This document shows, piece by piece, positions 27,406-35,713 of a stretch of DNA of 64,000 nt. The notes under the pieces are model-generated. The model ran no database searches, was not told the origin of the DNA, and worked only from the letters and a program-made list of their open reading frames with translations. Each line of letters begins with the position of its first letter. Within the stretch, counting starts at the first letter, position 1. The position numbers and the translations under genes are program-made. The DNA lies in NCBI GenBank assembly GCA_030429545.1, contig JAUIFF010000017.1, positions 62,001-126,000 of the forward strand, in the 5' to 3' direction. The DNA comes from Polyangia bacterium. GTDB lineage: Bacteria; Myxococcota_A; Polyangia; Nannocystales; Nannocystaceae.

Positions 27406-28866
27406 GTGAACGACCGTGGACTCGAACCCTCTCGCGAAACACTTGCCGCCTGGCTCGCGGCAGCTTCATCGTTTGTGCTCGACAACATCGAGGGCCTCGC
27501 CAACGTCCCGGCCGCTGGACCCCACGGCATCGCTGGCCTAAAGACCGCTCAACAAGTCTCGCAGGTGATTTCAGAGTCGCCGCTGCCCGGTGGCATGCCG
27601 CGGGTTCTCGAACTTCTCCACCAGGCCGCCGAAGCATCCCTGACGACCACAAGCCCTGGCTACCTCGCCTATATTCCCGGTGGGGGCATACCCACCGCCG
27701 CGGTCGCCGACTTGGTGGCCAACGTCCTCAACCGGTTTGTCGGGCTCGCCAGCGCAGCCCCGGCACTTGCCCGGCTAGAGGCCGATGTGTTGCGCTGGCT
27801 CGCCGCTGAGTTTGGCTATGGCCCCGATGCTCGCGGGTTGCTGACCTCTGGCGGCTCGCTGGCCAATTTTTCAGCGATCGTCGCCGCCCGCGAAAAACAT
27901 CTCGGCCCCGACTTTGACCTGCGCAGGGCCCGTGTATACACATCTAACCAGTCCCACCACAGCATCGGCAAATGCCTGCGGATGGCTGGGTTTTCTCCGC
28001 AGTGCCTGCGGGTTGTAGAGGTCGACCAACACTTCCGCCTCGACATCGACGCGCTGCGTCGCGCCGTGCAGACCGATCGAAAGGCCGGCTGGACACCGTT
28101 TTTGGTGATCGCTGCGGCGGGGACGACCAACACCGGTGCCATCGACCCGCTGCCCCAACTCGGTGAAATATGCCGTTACAACAATCTCTGGCTGCACGTC
28201 GATGGGGCCTACGGCGGGGCGTTTGTCCTGTGCCCACGCGGGCGCGAGGCCTTGCGGGGGATTGCCCAGGCGGATTCGATCACCTTCGACCCCCACAAGG
28301 GCATGTTCCTGCCCTACGGAACCGGCTGTTTGCTGGTCCGTGATGGCCGTGACCTGCTGCGTGCCCACCGTGGTGATGCGGACTACCTCCGCGACTTCGA
28401 CGTGTTTGACGATCCCCTCCAGGCCTCCTCAAACGACCTTGGCCCGGAGCTGTCGCGTGACTTTCGTGGACTTCGCCTGTGGCTCCCGCTCATGCTCCAC
28501 GGGGCGGCTGCGTTTCGCCACCAACTCAACGAAAAGCTCGAACTCGCGGACCACTTGCATCGGGGACTGTTGCAACTACAACAAGCTGGTGCTCCGCTGC
28601 AGATCGTCGCGCCCCCCCAACTATCGCTGCTCGCGTTTCGCCTGCAACGGCGCCCGGGCGAGCACCTCGATAGCTACAATCGCCGCAACCAGTCCCTGCT
28701 CGATCGGATCAATGGCCGCCAGCGCGTGTGGCTTTCGTCGACCAACCTCCCAGTTTCCGACGGCCTGGCCTGTACCCTACGCGCTTGTATCTTGAGTTTC
28801 CGGACCCACCGCCCACGTATCGACATGCTGCTCGCGGATATCCGAGCCGCCCTCGAATCCGACTAG
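27406..28866 (+). CDS. PLP-dependent (aromatic amino acid) decarboxylase family protein
   Basis: A 486-residue group II decarboxylase-like enzyme. It shows TTTSPGYLAYIPGGGIPTAAVAD, the core GLLTSGGSLANFSAIVAAREKHL, FLVIAAAGTTNTGAIDPL, LHVDGAYGG with the PLP-nitrogen-binding Asp, and the Schiff-base lysine K298 in FDPHKGMFLPYGTG. The C-terminal part follows the aromatic-L-amino-acid decarboxylase pattern (LRLWLPLMLHGAAAFRHQL). The substrate could be Tyr, Trp or another amino acid; residues that decide this are not reliably readable here. GTG 27406 is the chosen start; GTG 27388 is also possible, and neither has a strong ribosome-binding site. Confidence 0.88.
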   Translation: MNDRGLEPSRETLAAWLAAASSFVLDNIEGLANVPAAGPHGIAGLKTAQQVSQVISESPLPGGMPRVLELLHQAAEASLTTTSPGYLAYIPGGGIPTAAVADLVANVLNRFVGLASAAPALARLEADVLRWLAAEFGYGPDARGLLTSGGSLANFSAIVAAREKHLGPDFDLRRARVYTSNQSHHSIGKCLRMAGFSPQCLRVVEVDQHFRLDIDALRRAVQTDRKAGWTPFLVIAAAGTTNTGAIDPLPQLGEICRYNNLWLHVDGAYGGAFVLCPRGREALRGIAQADSITFDPHKGMFLPYGTGCLLVRDGRDLLRAHRGDADYLRDFDVFDDPLQASSNDLGPELSRDFRGLRLWLPLMLHGAAAFRHQLNEKLELADHLHRGLLQLQQAGAPLQIVAPPQLSLLAFRLQRRPGEHLDSYNRRNQSLLDRINGRQRVWLSSTNLPVSDGLACTLRACILSFRTHRPRIDMLLADIRAALESD

Positions 28867-28887
28867 TTTCAGTGCCTATACATGTGG

Positions 28888-29313
28888 CTAGAGGTCCAGA
28901 ATGTCGTAATCCGGCACAATCAACGCCCGTTTACCAATAACCCGCTGGGTTTTCGGTAGCTCGAGCCCTCGCAGTTGCGAAAGTTGAATGCCGGTTGCTG
29001 TCAAAACCCCGACAAAAGCCTCCTTGGGCAGGCCGTTGGGGTCGTGCTCGCGCTCGATGCCGCGGCCGTTCCACGCACTCGAGCGCACGCGCCAGGTGCT
29101 GGTGGTCACGGTAAACTTCAAGCGGTCACCATCGACCTCAAACGTGCCCTCGGAGGCATTCCACTCGGACCGCCAGTCGCGGTCTTCAGGGGTGTTTTGC
29201 AGAATTTGGAAGATGGTTTCAAACTCGTGGTTTGCTCGCAGCTCCAAGCTATAGACACCGACACTTGCCGGACTTGCCGGTGGAATGACCTGTAGACCGT
29301 AGCTGCCGTACAC
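28888..29313 (-). CDS. Hypothetical protein
   Basis: A 141-residue protein I do not recognise. It begins VYGSYGLQVIPPASPASVGVYSLELRANHEFE in style (a Gly/Pro-rich start followed by strand-forming residues) and continues with alternating beta strands, including DGDRLKFTVTTSTW, suggestive of a small lipocalin-like or beta-sandwich domain. An in-frame stop lies about 70 bases upstream and the only available start is GTG 29313, so the N-terminus may be incomplete. It lies downstream of the patatin gene, separated by 98 bases, on the same strand. Confidence 0.5.
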   Translation of the reverse strand: MYGSYGLQVIPPASPASVGVYSLELRANHEFETIFQILQNTPEDRDWRSEWNASEGTFEVDGDRLKFTVTTSTWRVRSSAWNGRGIEREHDPNGLPKEAFVGVLTATGIQLSQLRGLELPKTQRVIGKRALIVPDYDILDL

Positions 29314-29411
29314 AGGGCGATTGTAGCGGCAAGCTCGCGGACCTGCACAAAAAACATGTCGAATCGAACATGCTCATCGATACGCCGGCGCGGTATTCAA
29401 ATGTATCTACA

Positions 29412-30311
29412 TTATGTTTGGGGAGGTTCGCCAACAAATGTCCACACATCCTCGGCCAACGCCTCGGCCTCGGCCCGCCCGAGTGCGAGCGCCTGGTCGA
29501 CGGGGGCGTCGCGGCGATAGTCCCAAACCGATGCAGGGGGCATGTAGGCCGGGGCCACGTAAAACCGTTGCCCCTTGGCCCCGAGCACCTCGCGCGGGTA
29601 CGGCCGTGTCATCACCACGATGTTGCGACGGACCTCGGGGAGTTGCTCGGCGACAAATGCCGGGACGTTGTCGACAAGTCCACCGTCGATCAACGGCTGC
29701 CCGCGCAAACGCCCGAGTGGGGTAAATGGCGGCGTCGCAGACGAGGCCAAAATCAGGTCGACCAGCTCCTCGGGCGACTCGCACGTACGGGCGTCGCGGA
29801 CCAGCGGACGAAAGCCGAGCCGCCGACCCAGGCTCGGGTGAATCATGCTCGGCTTGAGCCGTTTTTCGAGTAGATACGCGCCATAGCCCACCAGGGTACC
29901 TAGCCTTGGGGACAGCCGCTCGGGGAACGCCGCTGCCAGCACATAAATCGGAAACGGGCAGGCGCGGATCTTCTCAAACCCACCATCTTCGCAGGCGAAT
30001 AACACCGTGTCGCGGTAGACCCCCTCGTGTGGCGCGACTGGTTCGCGGCGCAACAGTGCGGTCCAGTCGAGGTTGCGCTGCACCCCGCCCCGCCGCGCGC
30101 GAAAGAAAATTTGGCTCTCCCGCAGACGACCGGCGATCCAAATTGCCAACATACATGCACCTGCACTGACCCCGGCGACAGCGGCCAGGCGCGGCGCGAG
30201 GCGGTCGGCAAACGGCTCCCAAAATCCAATTTGGTAAAAGCAACGGTTGCCGCCGCCGGCAAATGTCAACGCGAGGTCTCGCTGTGGCTTCGCCGGGTTT
30301 GAGCTGCTCAC
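29412..30311 (-). CDS. Patatin-like phospholipase
   Basis: A 299-residue serine acyl hydrolase. It has the oxyanion loop FAGGGNRCFYQIG (18-29), the nucleophile elbow GVSAGA with S49, and the catalytic Asp D209 in LIDGGLVDN, in patatin order. Likely substrates are phospholipids or acylglycerols. The start GTG 30311 overlaps the CoA-transferase gene stop as GTGA, so the two are coupled. There is no signal peptide, so it is probably intracellular. A palindrome copy follows the stop directly (29402-29411) and another is inside (30156-30165). Confidence 0.88.
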   Translation of the reverse strand: MSSSNPAKPQRDLALTFAGGGNRCFYQIGFWEPFADRLAPRLAAVAGVSAGACMLAIWIAGRLRESQIFFRARRGGVQRNLDWTALLRREPVAPHEGVYRDTVLFACEDGGFEKIRACPFPIYVLAAAFPERLSPRLGTLVGYGAYLLEKRLKPSMIHPSLGRRLGFRPLVRDARTCESPEELVDLILASSATPPFTPLGRLRGQPLIDGGLVDNVPAFVAEQLPEVRRNIVVMTRPYPREVLGAKGQRFYVAPAYMPPASVWDYRRDAPVDQALALGRAEAEALAEDVWTFVGEPPQT

Positions 30312-31060
30312 GAGGCCGTCTCCCCCGGGCGTGGGCGCGTGGTTTTGTACTCGATGAAATTGAGATGCTCTTGCACATGCACAATTCGTTGGACAAAGAT
30401 CCCCGGCAGGTGGATGTCGTCGGGATCGAGCTCGCCAACCTCGACCAAGCGATCGACCTCGGCGATTGTCACCCGACCGGCCATGGCAGCAATCGGGTTG
30501 AAATTGCGGGCCGTTTTGTAAAATCGCAGGTTGCCCGCACGGTCGCCAACCGCCGCTCGCACGATCGCAATGTCAGGCTTGAGGGCTGTCTCGAGCACAC
30601 ACAACTTGCCGTCGAACACACGCGTATCCTTGCCCTCTGCCACGACCGTGCCGGCCCCTGTCGGGGTGTAAAACGCCTCAATCCCAGCTCCCCCGGCACG
30701 CAGGCGCTCGGCCAATGTCCCCTGGGGATTGAGTTGCACCTCGACCTCGCCGGCCAGCATCTGTTGCTCTAGGTCTGGATTGCCGCCGACAAAGCTACAG
30801 ATCACCCGGCCGACCTGATGTTGCTTAAGCAAGATCGCCAACCCGCGCCCCTGGTTGCCGCAGTTGTTGGAAATAATCGTGAGGTTTTTTGCCCCGCCCT
30901 CGGCAATTGCTGCGATGCAGGCCTCGGGGTTACCACACAGTCCAAATCCGCCGACGGCGATCGACGACCCATCGGCCACGTCGCTCAGAGCCTGCTCGGC
31001 GCTCGGGTAGACCTTGTTTACACGGTTTGGGCTCGCGGGTGATTGCACGTGACCTGACAT
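30308..31060 (-). CDS. 3-oxoacid CoA-transferase subunit A, without an adjacent B subunit
   Basis: A 250-residue protein of the AtoD/ScoA family, the A subunit of succinyl-CoA:3-ketoacid (or acetoacetate) CoA-transferase. It has VADGSSIAVGGFGLCGNPEACI, NLTIISNNCGNQGRGLAILLK, RVICSFVGGNPDLEQQMLAG and GAGIEAFYTPTGAGTVVAEGK, then DIAIVRA..GDRAGNLRFYKTARNFNP. The Glu nucleophile of this enzyme is on the B subunit, which is normally the next gene but is not found here; the next gene is the patatin. The B subunit must be elsewhere or absent. Start ATG 31060; a long upstream frame on this strand is not coding. Confidence 0.9.
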   Translation of the reverse strand: MSGHVQSPASPNRVNKVYPSAEQALSDVADGSSIAVGGFGLCGNPEACIAAIAEGGAKNLTIISNNCGNQGRGLAILLKQHQVGRVICSFVGGNPDLEQQMLAGEVEVQLNPQGTLAERLRAGGAGIEAFYTPTGAGTVVAEGKDTRVFDGKLCVLETALKPDIAIVRAAVGDRAGNLRFYKTARNFNPIAAMAGRVTIAEVDRLVEVGELDPDDIHLPGIFVQRIVHVQEHLNFIEYKTTRPRPGETAS

Positions 31061-31227
31061 CGGTACGACCTGTTTACCCGATCGGTTCGACAGGCTCAAT
31101 TGAAGAAGTTTGGCACCCTCCACGCCCGTGCATTTGCAAGCGTATTGCGAGCAACACTTGCGACTGCGCAGGCGAATCCCGACGGGCCGCGATGGAGTTG
31201 CGCGTGTACGACCGGTACTATGCCGGC

Positions 31228-32691
31228 ATGTTGCGCGCACTTGGTGGGATGCTGATTTGGACGGCTGTCGCCGGTTTGACCACGGCCTGTGGCGACGACT
31301 CGACGGGCCTAAGCGATGGCCACACCTCAGACGCCGAAGTAGGTACAGGCGACGAAACGTCAACTTCTGACAGCAGCGATGGCAGCGAGGGTGAATCGCT
31401 CGACACCACTTCGGGCGGTGAAACCGGGGGCTCGGGTACCGCCAGCGAAACCGGGACAACGGCCGGCCCCATCGCCTGCGACCCCGAACAACCAGAGGTG
31501 ACTGACCGCGGCTTTCTCCCACTCGGTGATTCGACGGGCGAGCTCACCGTCGCCCGCTGTGGCGAGGACCGGCACTACATTGCCGCCGCCCAGGATGTGG
31601 TGCTCGAGGTCGCTGTCACCGGGCTGCAAACCGGGGACGAACTCGTGGTCGAGGGAGCCCTGACCTACCCCAATGTCGCCCAAGAAGATGACCAGGAGGA
31701 CATCTACGACAAGAGTTTGGTACCGCCGTTTACCACCGCCGAAGGTGACACCACAAAAGTTGAATTTACATCGATTCGCTCGGGCGAGTACGCGGTCTAC
31801 ATCCGCAGCAGCGATCCCGAACAGGCGGCCGCTTATTCGCTCGCGGTGACGTGCCTTGAAAACTGCGATGAGCAGACCACCCGTTTTCCGATCGTGCTCG
31901 CCCACGGCTGGACCGGCTGGGACAACATCGGCCCGCTGGAGTACTTTTTTCAGGTCCCTGGGCACCTAGGCGACCACGGCTACCCCGTGTATGTCAGCCA
32001 AGTCGACAAATACAACTCGTCGATCGTGCGTTCGGGGCAGCTCGCCGAGCAGGTCGACGAGGTCCTCTCGGCCTGGCGCGCGCGCAAGGTCAACCTCGTC
32101 GGTCACAGCCAGGGCGGGATCGATAGCCGAGCGGTCGTCAGTACCCACGGCTATGGAAACCGTGTATCTGCACTGGTCACGATCGGTAGCCCGCACCAAG
32201 GGACATATGTGACCGACCTCGCCCTCGGGCTGGTTCCGGGCGGTGTCGACCAGGCCCTGTTTTTTCTGTTTAACTTCTTGGGGGCCGTCACTGCCGACGA
32301 GCAGGCCGATGCCGAGGCATCCTTCTACTCCCTCAGCGAGGAGTATATGCAGGAGGTTTTCAACCCGGAAAACCCCGACGACCCGCGGGTGACGTACATC
32401 AGCTACACCGGCGAGACCTGTGCGGCCGAAGATTTTTTGGTGCCCGGCAACGACTGCAACGACCTTGTCGACCCCTTGATCTTGGTTGGCTACGAAATCC
32501 TCAAGGTCGCCCGTGGCAAAAACGACGGGCTCGTGCCCTACGAAAGTGCGAAGTGGGGAGACTTCCGCGGGACCATGATCGCCGACCATATCGACGAAGT
32601 TGGGCAGGTGCTCGGCGTGACCGACTTCGATTTTGACCACAAGCAGTGGTACCTCGACCTCGCCCACGACCTGCGGCTCGAACGACACTGA
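31228..32691 (+). CDS. Secreted lipoprotein triacylglycerol lipase-like alpha/beta hydrolase
   Basis: A 487-residue exported lipase. A lipoprotein signal ends at TTAC (Cys21), followed by a Thr/Ser/Gly/Asp-rich stalk (about 22-95), a beta-sandwich pre-domain (about 100-205), then an alpha/beta hydrolase: oxyanion sequence VLAHGWTGW, the nucleophile S294 in GHSQGG, the catalytic Asp in GKNDGLVPY and the catalytic His in ADHIDEVG. The order and spacing match the Burkholderia/Pseudomonas (family I) lipases, which use a calcium ion. No foldase (Lif) gene is adjacent. I chose ATG 31228 because it gives the shortest signal peptide; ATG 31192 is possible. Confidence 0.87.
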   Translation: MLRALGGMLIWTAVAGLTTACGDDSTGLSDGHTSDAEVGTGDETSTSDSSDGSEGESLDTTSGGETGGSGTASETGTTAGPIACDPEQPEVTDRGFLPLGDSTGELTVARCGEDRHYIAAAQDVVLEVAVTGLQTGDELVVEGALTYPNVAQEDDQEDIYDKSLVPPFTTAEGDTTKVEFTSIRSGEYAVYIRSSDPEQAAAYSLAVTCLENCDEQTTRFPIVLAHGWTGWDNIGPLEYFFQVPGHLGDHGYPVYVSQVDKYNSSIVRSGQLAEQVDEVLSAWRARKVNLVGHSQGGIDSRAVVSTHGYGNRVSALVTIGSPHQGTYVTDLALGLVPGGVDQALFFLFNFLGAVTADEQADAEASFYSLSEEYMQEVFNPENPDDPRVTYISYTGETCAAEDFLVPGNDCNDLVDPLILVGYEILKVARGKNDGLVPYESAKWGDFRGTMIADHIDEVGQVLGVTDFDFDHKQWYLDLAHDLRLERH

Positions 32692-32720
32692 GCGCAGTGA
32701 AGCGACCCGGGCTTTGCCCG

Positions 32721-34274
32721 TTAACCGCCGTAGGCCTCATCCTGCTCAATTTTACTGAGCACCCAATCAAACTCACCACCGCTGACTTTGACGCCGCAGT
32801 GCTGACAATTACCGGCCATGTTGATCGTGAGTGCGGCTCCGCAACTCGGACAATTTTTGCCGACAAAGTCACCGCGCTTTTCGGGCCGCGAACGGATCAA
32901 CGTCCAATACTCGCTGTACTCCCGCGGCTGGTCGCTCCCGCCAACAATCACCCCGGAGGCGACGTTGATCGTCTGATCGATTGCAGTTGCAAATACCCGG
33001 ACAACAATCGCGTCGTAAAACGGATCGCTGGCGACCTTGACGAGCTCGAGGTGGCGCGACTTGGCCATGAGCATAAGGTTTTGCAGGCCCTGGTCGCGGT
33101 AGGCGTGAATCCAATAGCGCATTGAAAACCACAAGCGGTCGCTGAGGTATGGACGCGCGTCTTCCCACTGCAGGCTGGTCCAAGCTTCGTTGAGCGAGCG
33201 GTAGATCAGGCGCACGCGTGCGGTAAATGCCTCGATATTCCATTCGGGGTCGCGGGCCTGTAGCTGCGCGAGTGCGCGGTCGCGGCTGCCATCGATCATT
33301 GTACGATCACCGGTTCCGACCTCCTCGGCGTAACCGGTCAGGGTTGGACCCCGGGTCTCCTCGGCCTCGACCACGACCTTTTGGACCAACCAATCAAACT
33401 CTGCCGTGCCGTCGACAACCCCACAATACTCGCAGCGATCGTGATGGCTCTCGGCCACGGGAGCCCCACAACTCGGGCAATTGAGCGCCCGCGCGGCATG
33501 GGGCAACCGGCTTGGAATCCCCTGTTTGCGGACCAGTGTCCACCGCTCTCGGGCATAAAAACCCACGCGAAAGTCCTGGGCGTTGGGCTCGCGTGCGGGG
33601 TAAACTTCAGTGTAGTTACACTCAAATCGCACGTTGATATAGTCGTAGCCATTGGCCGTTCGCTGGCGGGCGAATCGAATCGATCCCAGCACCACGCCCT
33701 CGACCGCGGTTGGTGTGCGGGCACCACGGCTGCGCAACTGTCCCTGCACCTGGGGAGCGAGGTAGGCTCCTAGGCGCCGAATTGTGGTGTCGTTGGCCCG
33801 GGCCTCGTGACTGCGGACGAATAGTTCGTGCACGAAGTCCTCGAAAATGATCTGCGAAAAATTTGGATCGTGGGTGCGGATTTTGGCAAAGATATCGGGC
33901 TGTGGCAGGGCACGCACTGGCCCCCAATGGGGCTGCGAGACCACATCGTAGGCGCTGAAGTCAGGTTCGTTCGAAGCCCACGCATACCGGTTGATCTTGC
34001 TACCGAGCAACGCCAATCCCGAAGCCACCAGGGTCAAAAAGAAGCTGATAAAGAGGCTCTCGGAGCCTCCGTCTGAACCCGAATAGGTGGAGCTCGAAGA
34101 GCCCGAATAGGAACTCGAAGAGCTTGAATAGGAACTCGAAGATGCGCCCGAAGACCGCGAACTGCCCGAATAGGAGTGCCCTCCCCCCGGTCTCGCGTCG
34201 GCCTCGACCGCGAACACACAGGCGCCCAAACCCAGTGCATAGGCAAATACTCTTAGGGTTCGACCAGCCCTCAT
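32721..34274 (-). CDS. Membrane protein with two Tim44-like domains and two zinc ribbons
   Basis: A 517-residue protein. A signal peptide (to about ADA, residue 24) precedes a Gly/Ser-only stretch (about 26-70), one membrane helix (FFLTLVASGLALLGSKI), and then two copies of a Tim44-like alpha/beta domain (about 130-275 and 330-475). Each is followed by a zinc-ribbon CPSCG...C-x2-CG (near 278 and 480) and a similar EFDW tail, so the whole unit is an internal duplication. It overlaps the TPM-domain gene (ATGA). Similar proteins occur near TPM-domain genes in other bacteria; the role is unknown. A palindrome copy lies at 33611-33620. Confidence 0.82.
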   Translation of the reverse strand: MRAGRTLRVFAYALGLGACVFAVEADARPGGGHSYSGSSRSSGASSSSYSSSSSSYSGSSSSTYSGSDGGSESLFISFFLTLVASGLALLGSKINRYAWASNEPDFSAYDVVSQPHWGPVRALPQPDIFAKIRTHDPNFSQIIFEDFVHELFVRSHEARANDTTIRRLGAYLAPQVQGQLRSRGARTPTAVEGVVLGSIRFARQRTANGYDYINVRFECNYTEVYPAREPNAQDFRVGFYARERWTLVRKQGIPSRLPHAARALNCPSCGAPVAESHHDRCEYCGVVDGTAEFDWLVQKVVVEAEETRGPTLTGYAEEVGTGDRTMIDGSRDRALAQLQARDPEWNIEAFTARVRLIYRSLNEAWTSLQWEDARPYLSDRLWFSMRYWIHAYRDQGLQNLMLMAKSRHLELVKVASDPFYDAIVVRVFATAIDQTINVASGVIVGGSDQPREYSEYWTLIRSRPEKRGDFVGKNCPSCGAALTINMAGNCQHCGVKVSGGEFDWVLSKIEQDEAYGG

Positions 34275-34903
34275 GCCACGTTCACCAGTTCGTCGATATC
34301 GTCGGCGGCACGCGGCAGCTGCTCGGCCAACACGGGCTCGAGCGAGGCTTCGATGGTACGCGCCAACACGTCGCTGCCACCGTCGCCAAGGCTCGGCAAC
34401 TGCACAGACTCCACAACACCGACGGCCTGCTGCCACGTCGCGTTGTCGACCGCCCGCAACACCCCGACATCGGCCACCACGCACACAAGGCGCTCGCTGG
34501 CGGCGACGTAGACCAACACCCCGGTGCGCCCGCGGGTGTTGGCAACCCCGAGCTCGTAAAACTTTGCATAAGCACTTTTTTGGAGGTTATGACGGACGGT
34601 CGTGGCCCGCTGCAGTCGGACGGCTAGCCGTGGAAGAGCAAGCGTCATGACGGTCCCGGCTGCAAACGCAACGGCGCAGATCAACGCGATCCAGTGCAGG
34701 CCAAACACAAGCGGTGAGTAGAGCATAAACAGCAGCATTGCGTAGGCCCAGGCAGCCCCCACCGCATAGGCGACATGTTGGAGGTGCCCGACTGTCGGCT
34801 CGACCGCAATCACCACCTCGGCCGCAGACTTGGATTCTATTTTCTCGACAGCCGCATTCAATCGCGCCTTGGCGGCCGTACTCAACTGTTTGGCCCGGGG
34901 CAC
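34271..34903 (-). CDS. TPM-domain membrane protein
   Basis: A 210-residue protein with an N-terminal segment (1-40, AKQLSTAAKARLNAAVEKIESKSAAEVVIAVEP), two adjacent membrane helices (about 45-90), and a TPM-type region (TLP18.3/Psb32/MOLO-1; about 105-200) with LQKSAYAKFYELGVANTRGRTGVLVYVAASERLVCVVADVGV. TPM proteins are often phosphatase-like or membrane quality-control factors. Start GTG 34903 is the only fitting start and has a weak ribosome-binding site. It is translationally coupled to the Tim44-like gene, so the two products probably work together in the envelope. Confidence 0.82.
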   Translation of the reverse strand: MPRAKQLSTAAKARLNAAVEKIESKSAAEVVIAVEPTVGHLQHVAYAVGAAWAYAMLLFMLYSPLVFGLHWIALICAVAFAAGTVMTLALPRLAVRLQRATTVRHNLQKSAYAKFYELGVANTRGRTGVLVYVAASERLVCVVADVGVLRAVDNATWQQAVGVVESVQLPSLGDGGSDVLARTIEASLEPVLAEQLPRAADDIDELVNVA

Positions 34904-34987
34904 AGCAAAGTTTCGGAGGATTTGCGGCCACCGTCAAGCACGACGGATATGACCAGGCGTGAAACTGCGAGCCGCGACTGCAACGGG

Positions 34988-35713
34988 TCAATCTATTTGC
35001 TGATACATTAACGTTTCAATCGTGAGCTTGTAGCCAAACCACCGGTTGTCAAAACCGATCGTCGGCGGGGCCTCACCCGGGCGATAACCGCCCTCATAGG
35101 TCACCGTGATGGCCCCCTTGGGCGAGCCGGCGACCCGGGTAAAGACCCGCGTGTGGAGCTTGCCCGCTGCCCAGTGCTCGCGCACATTTTCGTCGCCGAC
35201 AACCCCCGTATGCTCGCCATCGTCACGTGGCCCGTCGAGGCCGACAAACAGGGTCCGGTGGATGTCGATCAGCATAAATCGCGCGGGAAATGGCAGGGGT
35301 TGGGGCATATGCTCGGAGTACTCAACCTCGTCGCCCCGTTGAATCAGTGTAAATGCACGGGTTCCAAACGGCGACAGCCCCACGAGGGTCAGCGTGTCCC
35401 CCTGTTTTTGCAGCACAGTCTCGCCACGAAAACGCCGGCCGAGGGCCTCTCCACGCAGCTGTTGGCGCAACACAAAGTTTTCAGACACCTCGGACATTGG
35501 CCGCAGCTGTCCCGGGTAGGCATCTTCGGTGAGTTCCGGCGCCTGTTCGGGTGGCTGTTTTTCCCGGCCCTCAGGCTGTGTTGTCGGGCCTCGCTGACAG
35601 CCGATGGCGCCTAGGAGCGCAATGGCAAATCCGGCAGCGAGCCCAGACCGGACCATCCCTCGCGCGCGCGACAGGCCAACGACCGGCCAACGCTGAACTG
35701 TTTGTCTACCCAC
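34988..35713 (-). CDS. DUF3261 lipoprotein, aryl-polyene-type cluster
   Basis: A 241-residue lipoprotein (lipobox LGAIGC). The mature part contains SENFVLRQQLRGEALGRRFRGETVLQKQGDTLTLVGLSPFGTRAFTLIQRGDEVEYSEHMP and a PPTIGFDNRWFGYKLTIETL tail, which is the DUF3261 pattern seen in aryl-polyene and related pigment clusters, probably in outer-membrane transfer. I prefer GTG 35713, with GAGGTGA 5-6 bases upstream; it overlaps the exporter stop by 8 bases. Alternatives are GTG 35722 and ATG 35656. Last gene of the cluster. Confidence 0.82.
   Translation of the reverse strand: MGRQTVQRWPVVGLSRARGMVRSGLAAGFAIALLGAIGCQRGPTTQPEGREKQPPEQAPELTEDAYPGQLRPMSEVSENFVLRQQLRGEALGRRFRGETVLQKQGDTLTLVGLSPFGTRAFTLIQRGDEVEYSEHMPQPLPFPARFMLIDIHRTLFVGLDGPRDDGEHTGVVGDENVREHWAAGKLHTRVFTRVAGSPKGAITVTYEGGYRPGEAPPTIGFDNRWFGYKLTIETLMYQQID

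Noticed and set aside
31061..31522. Upstream extension of the CoA-transferase subunit
   Set aside because: Arg-rich translation with no family similarity, overlapping the start of the divergent lipase gene.
32700..32722. Terminator between the lipase and the Tim44-like gene (CGGGCTTTGCCCG)
   Set aside because: Only a five-base-pair stem and no T-run; too weak to call.
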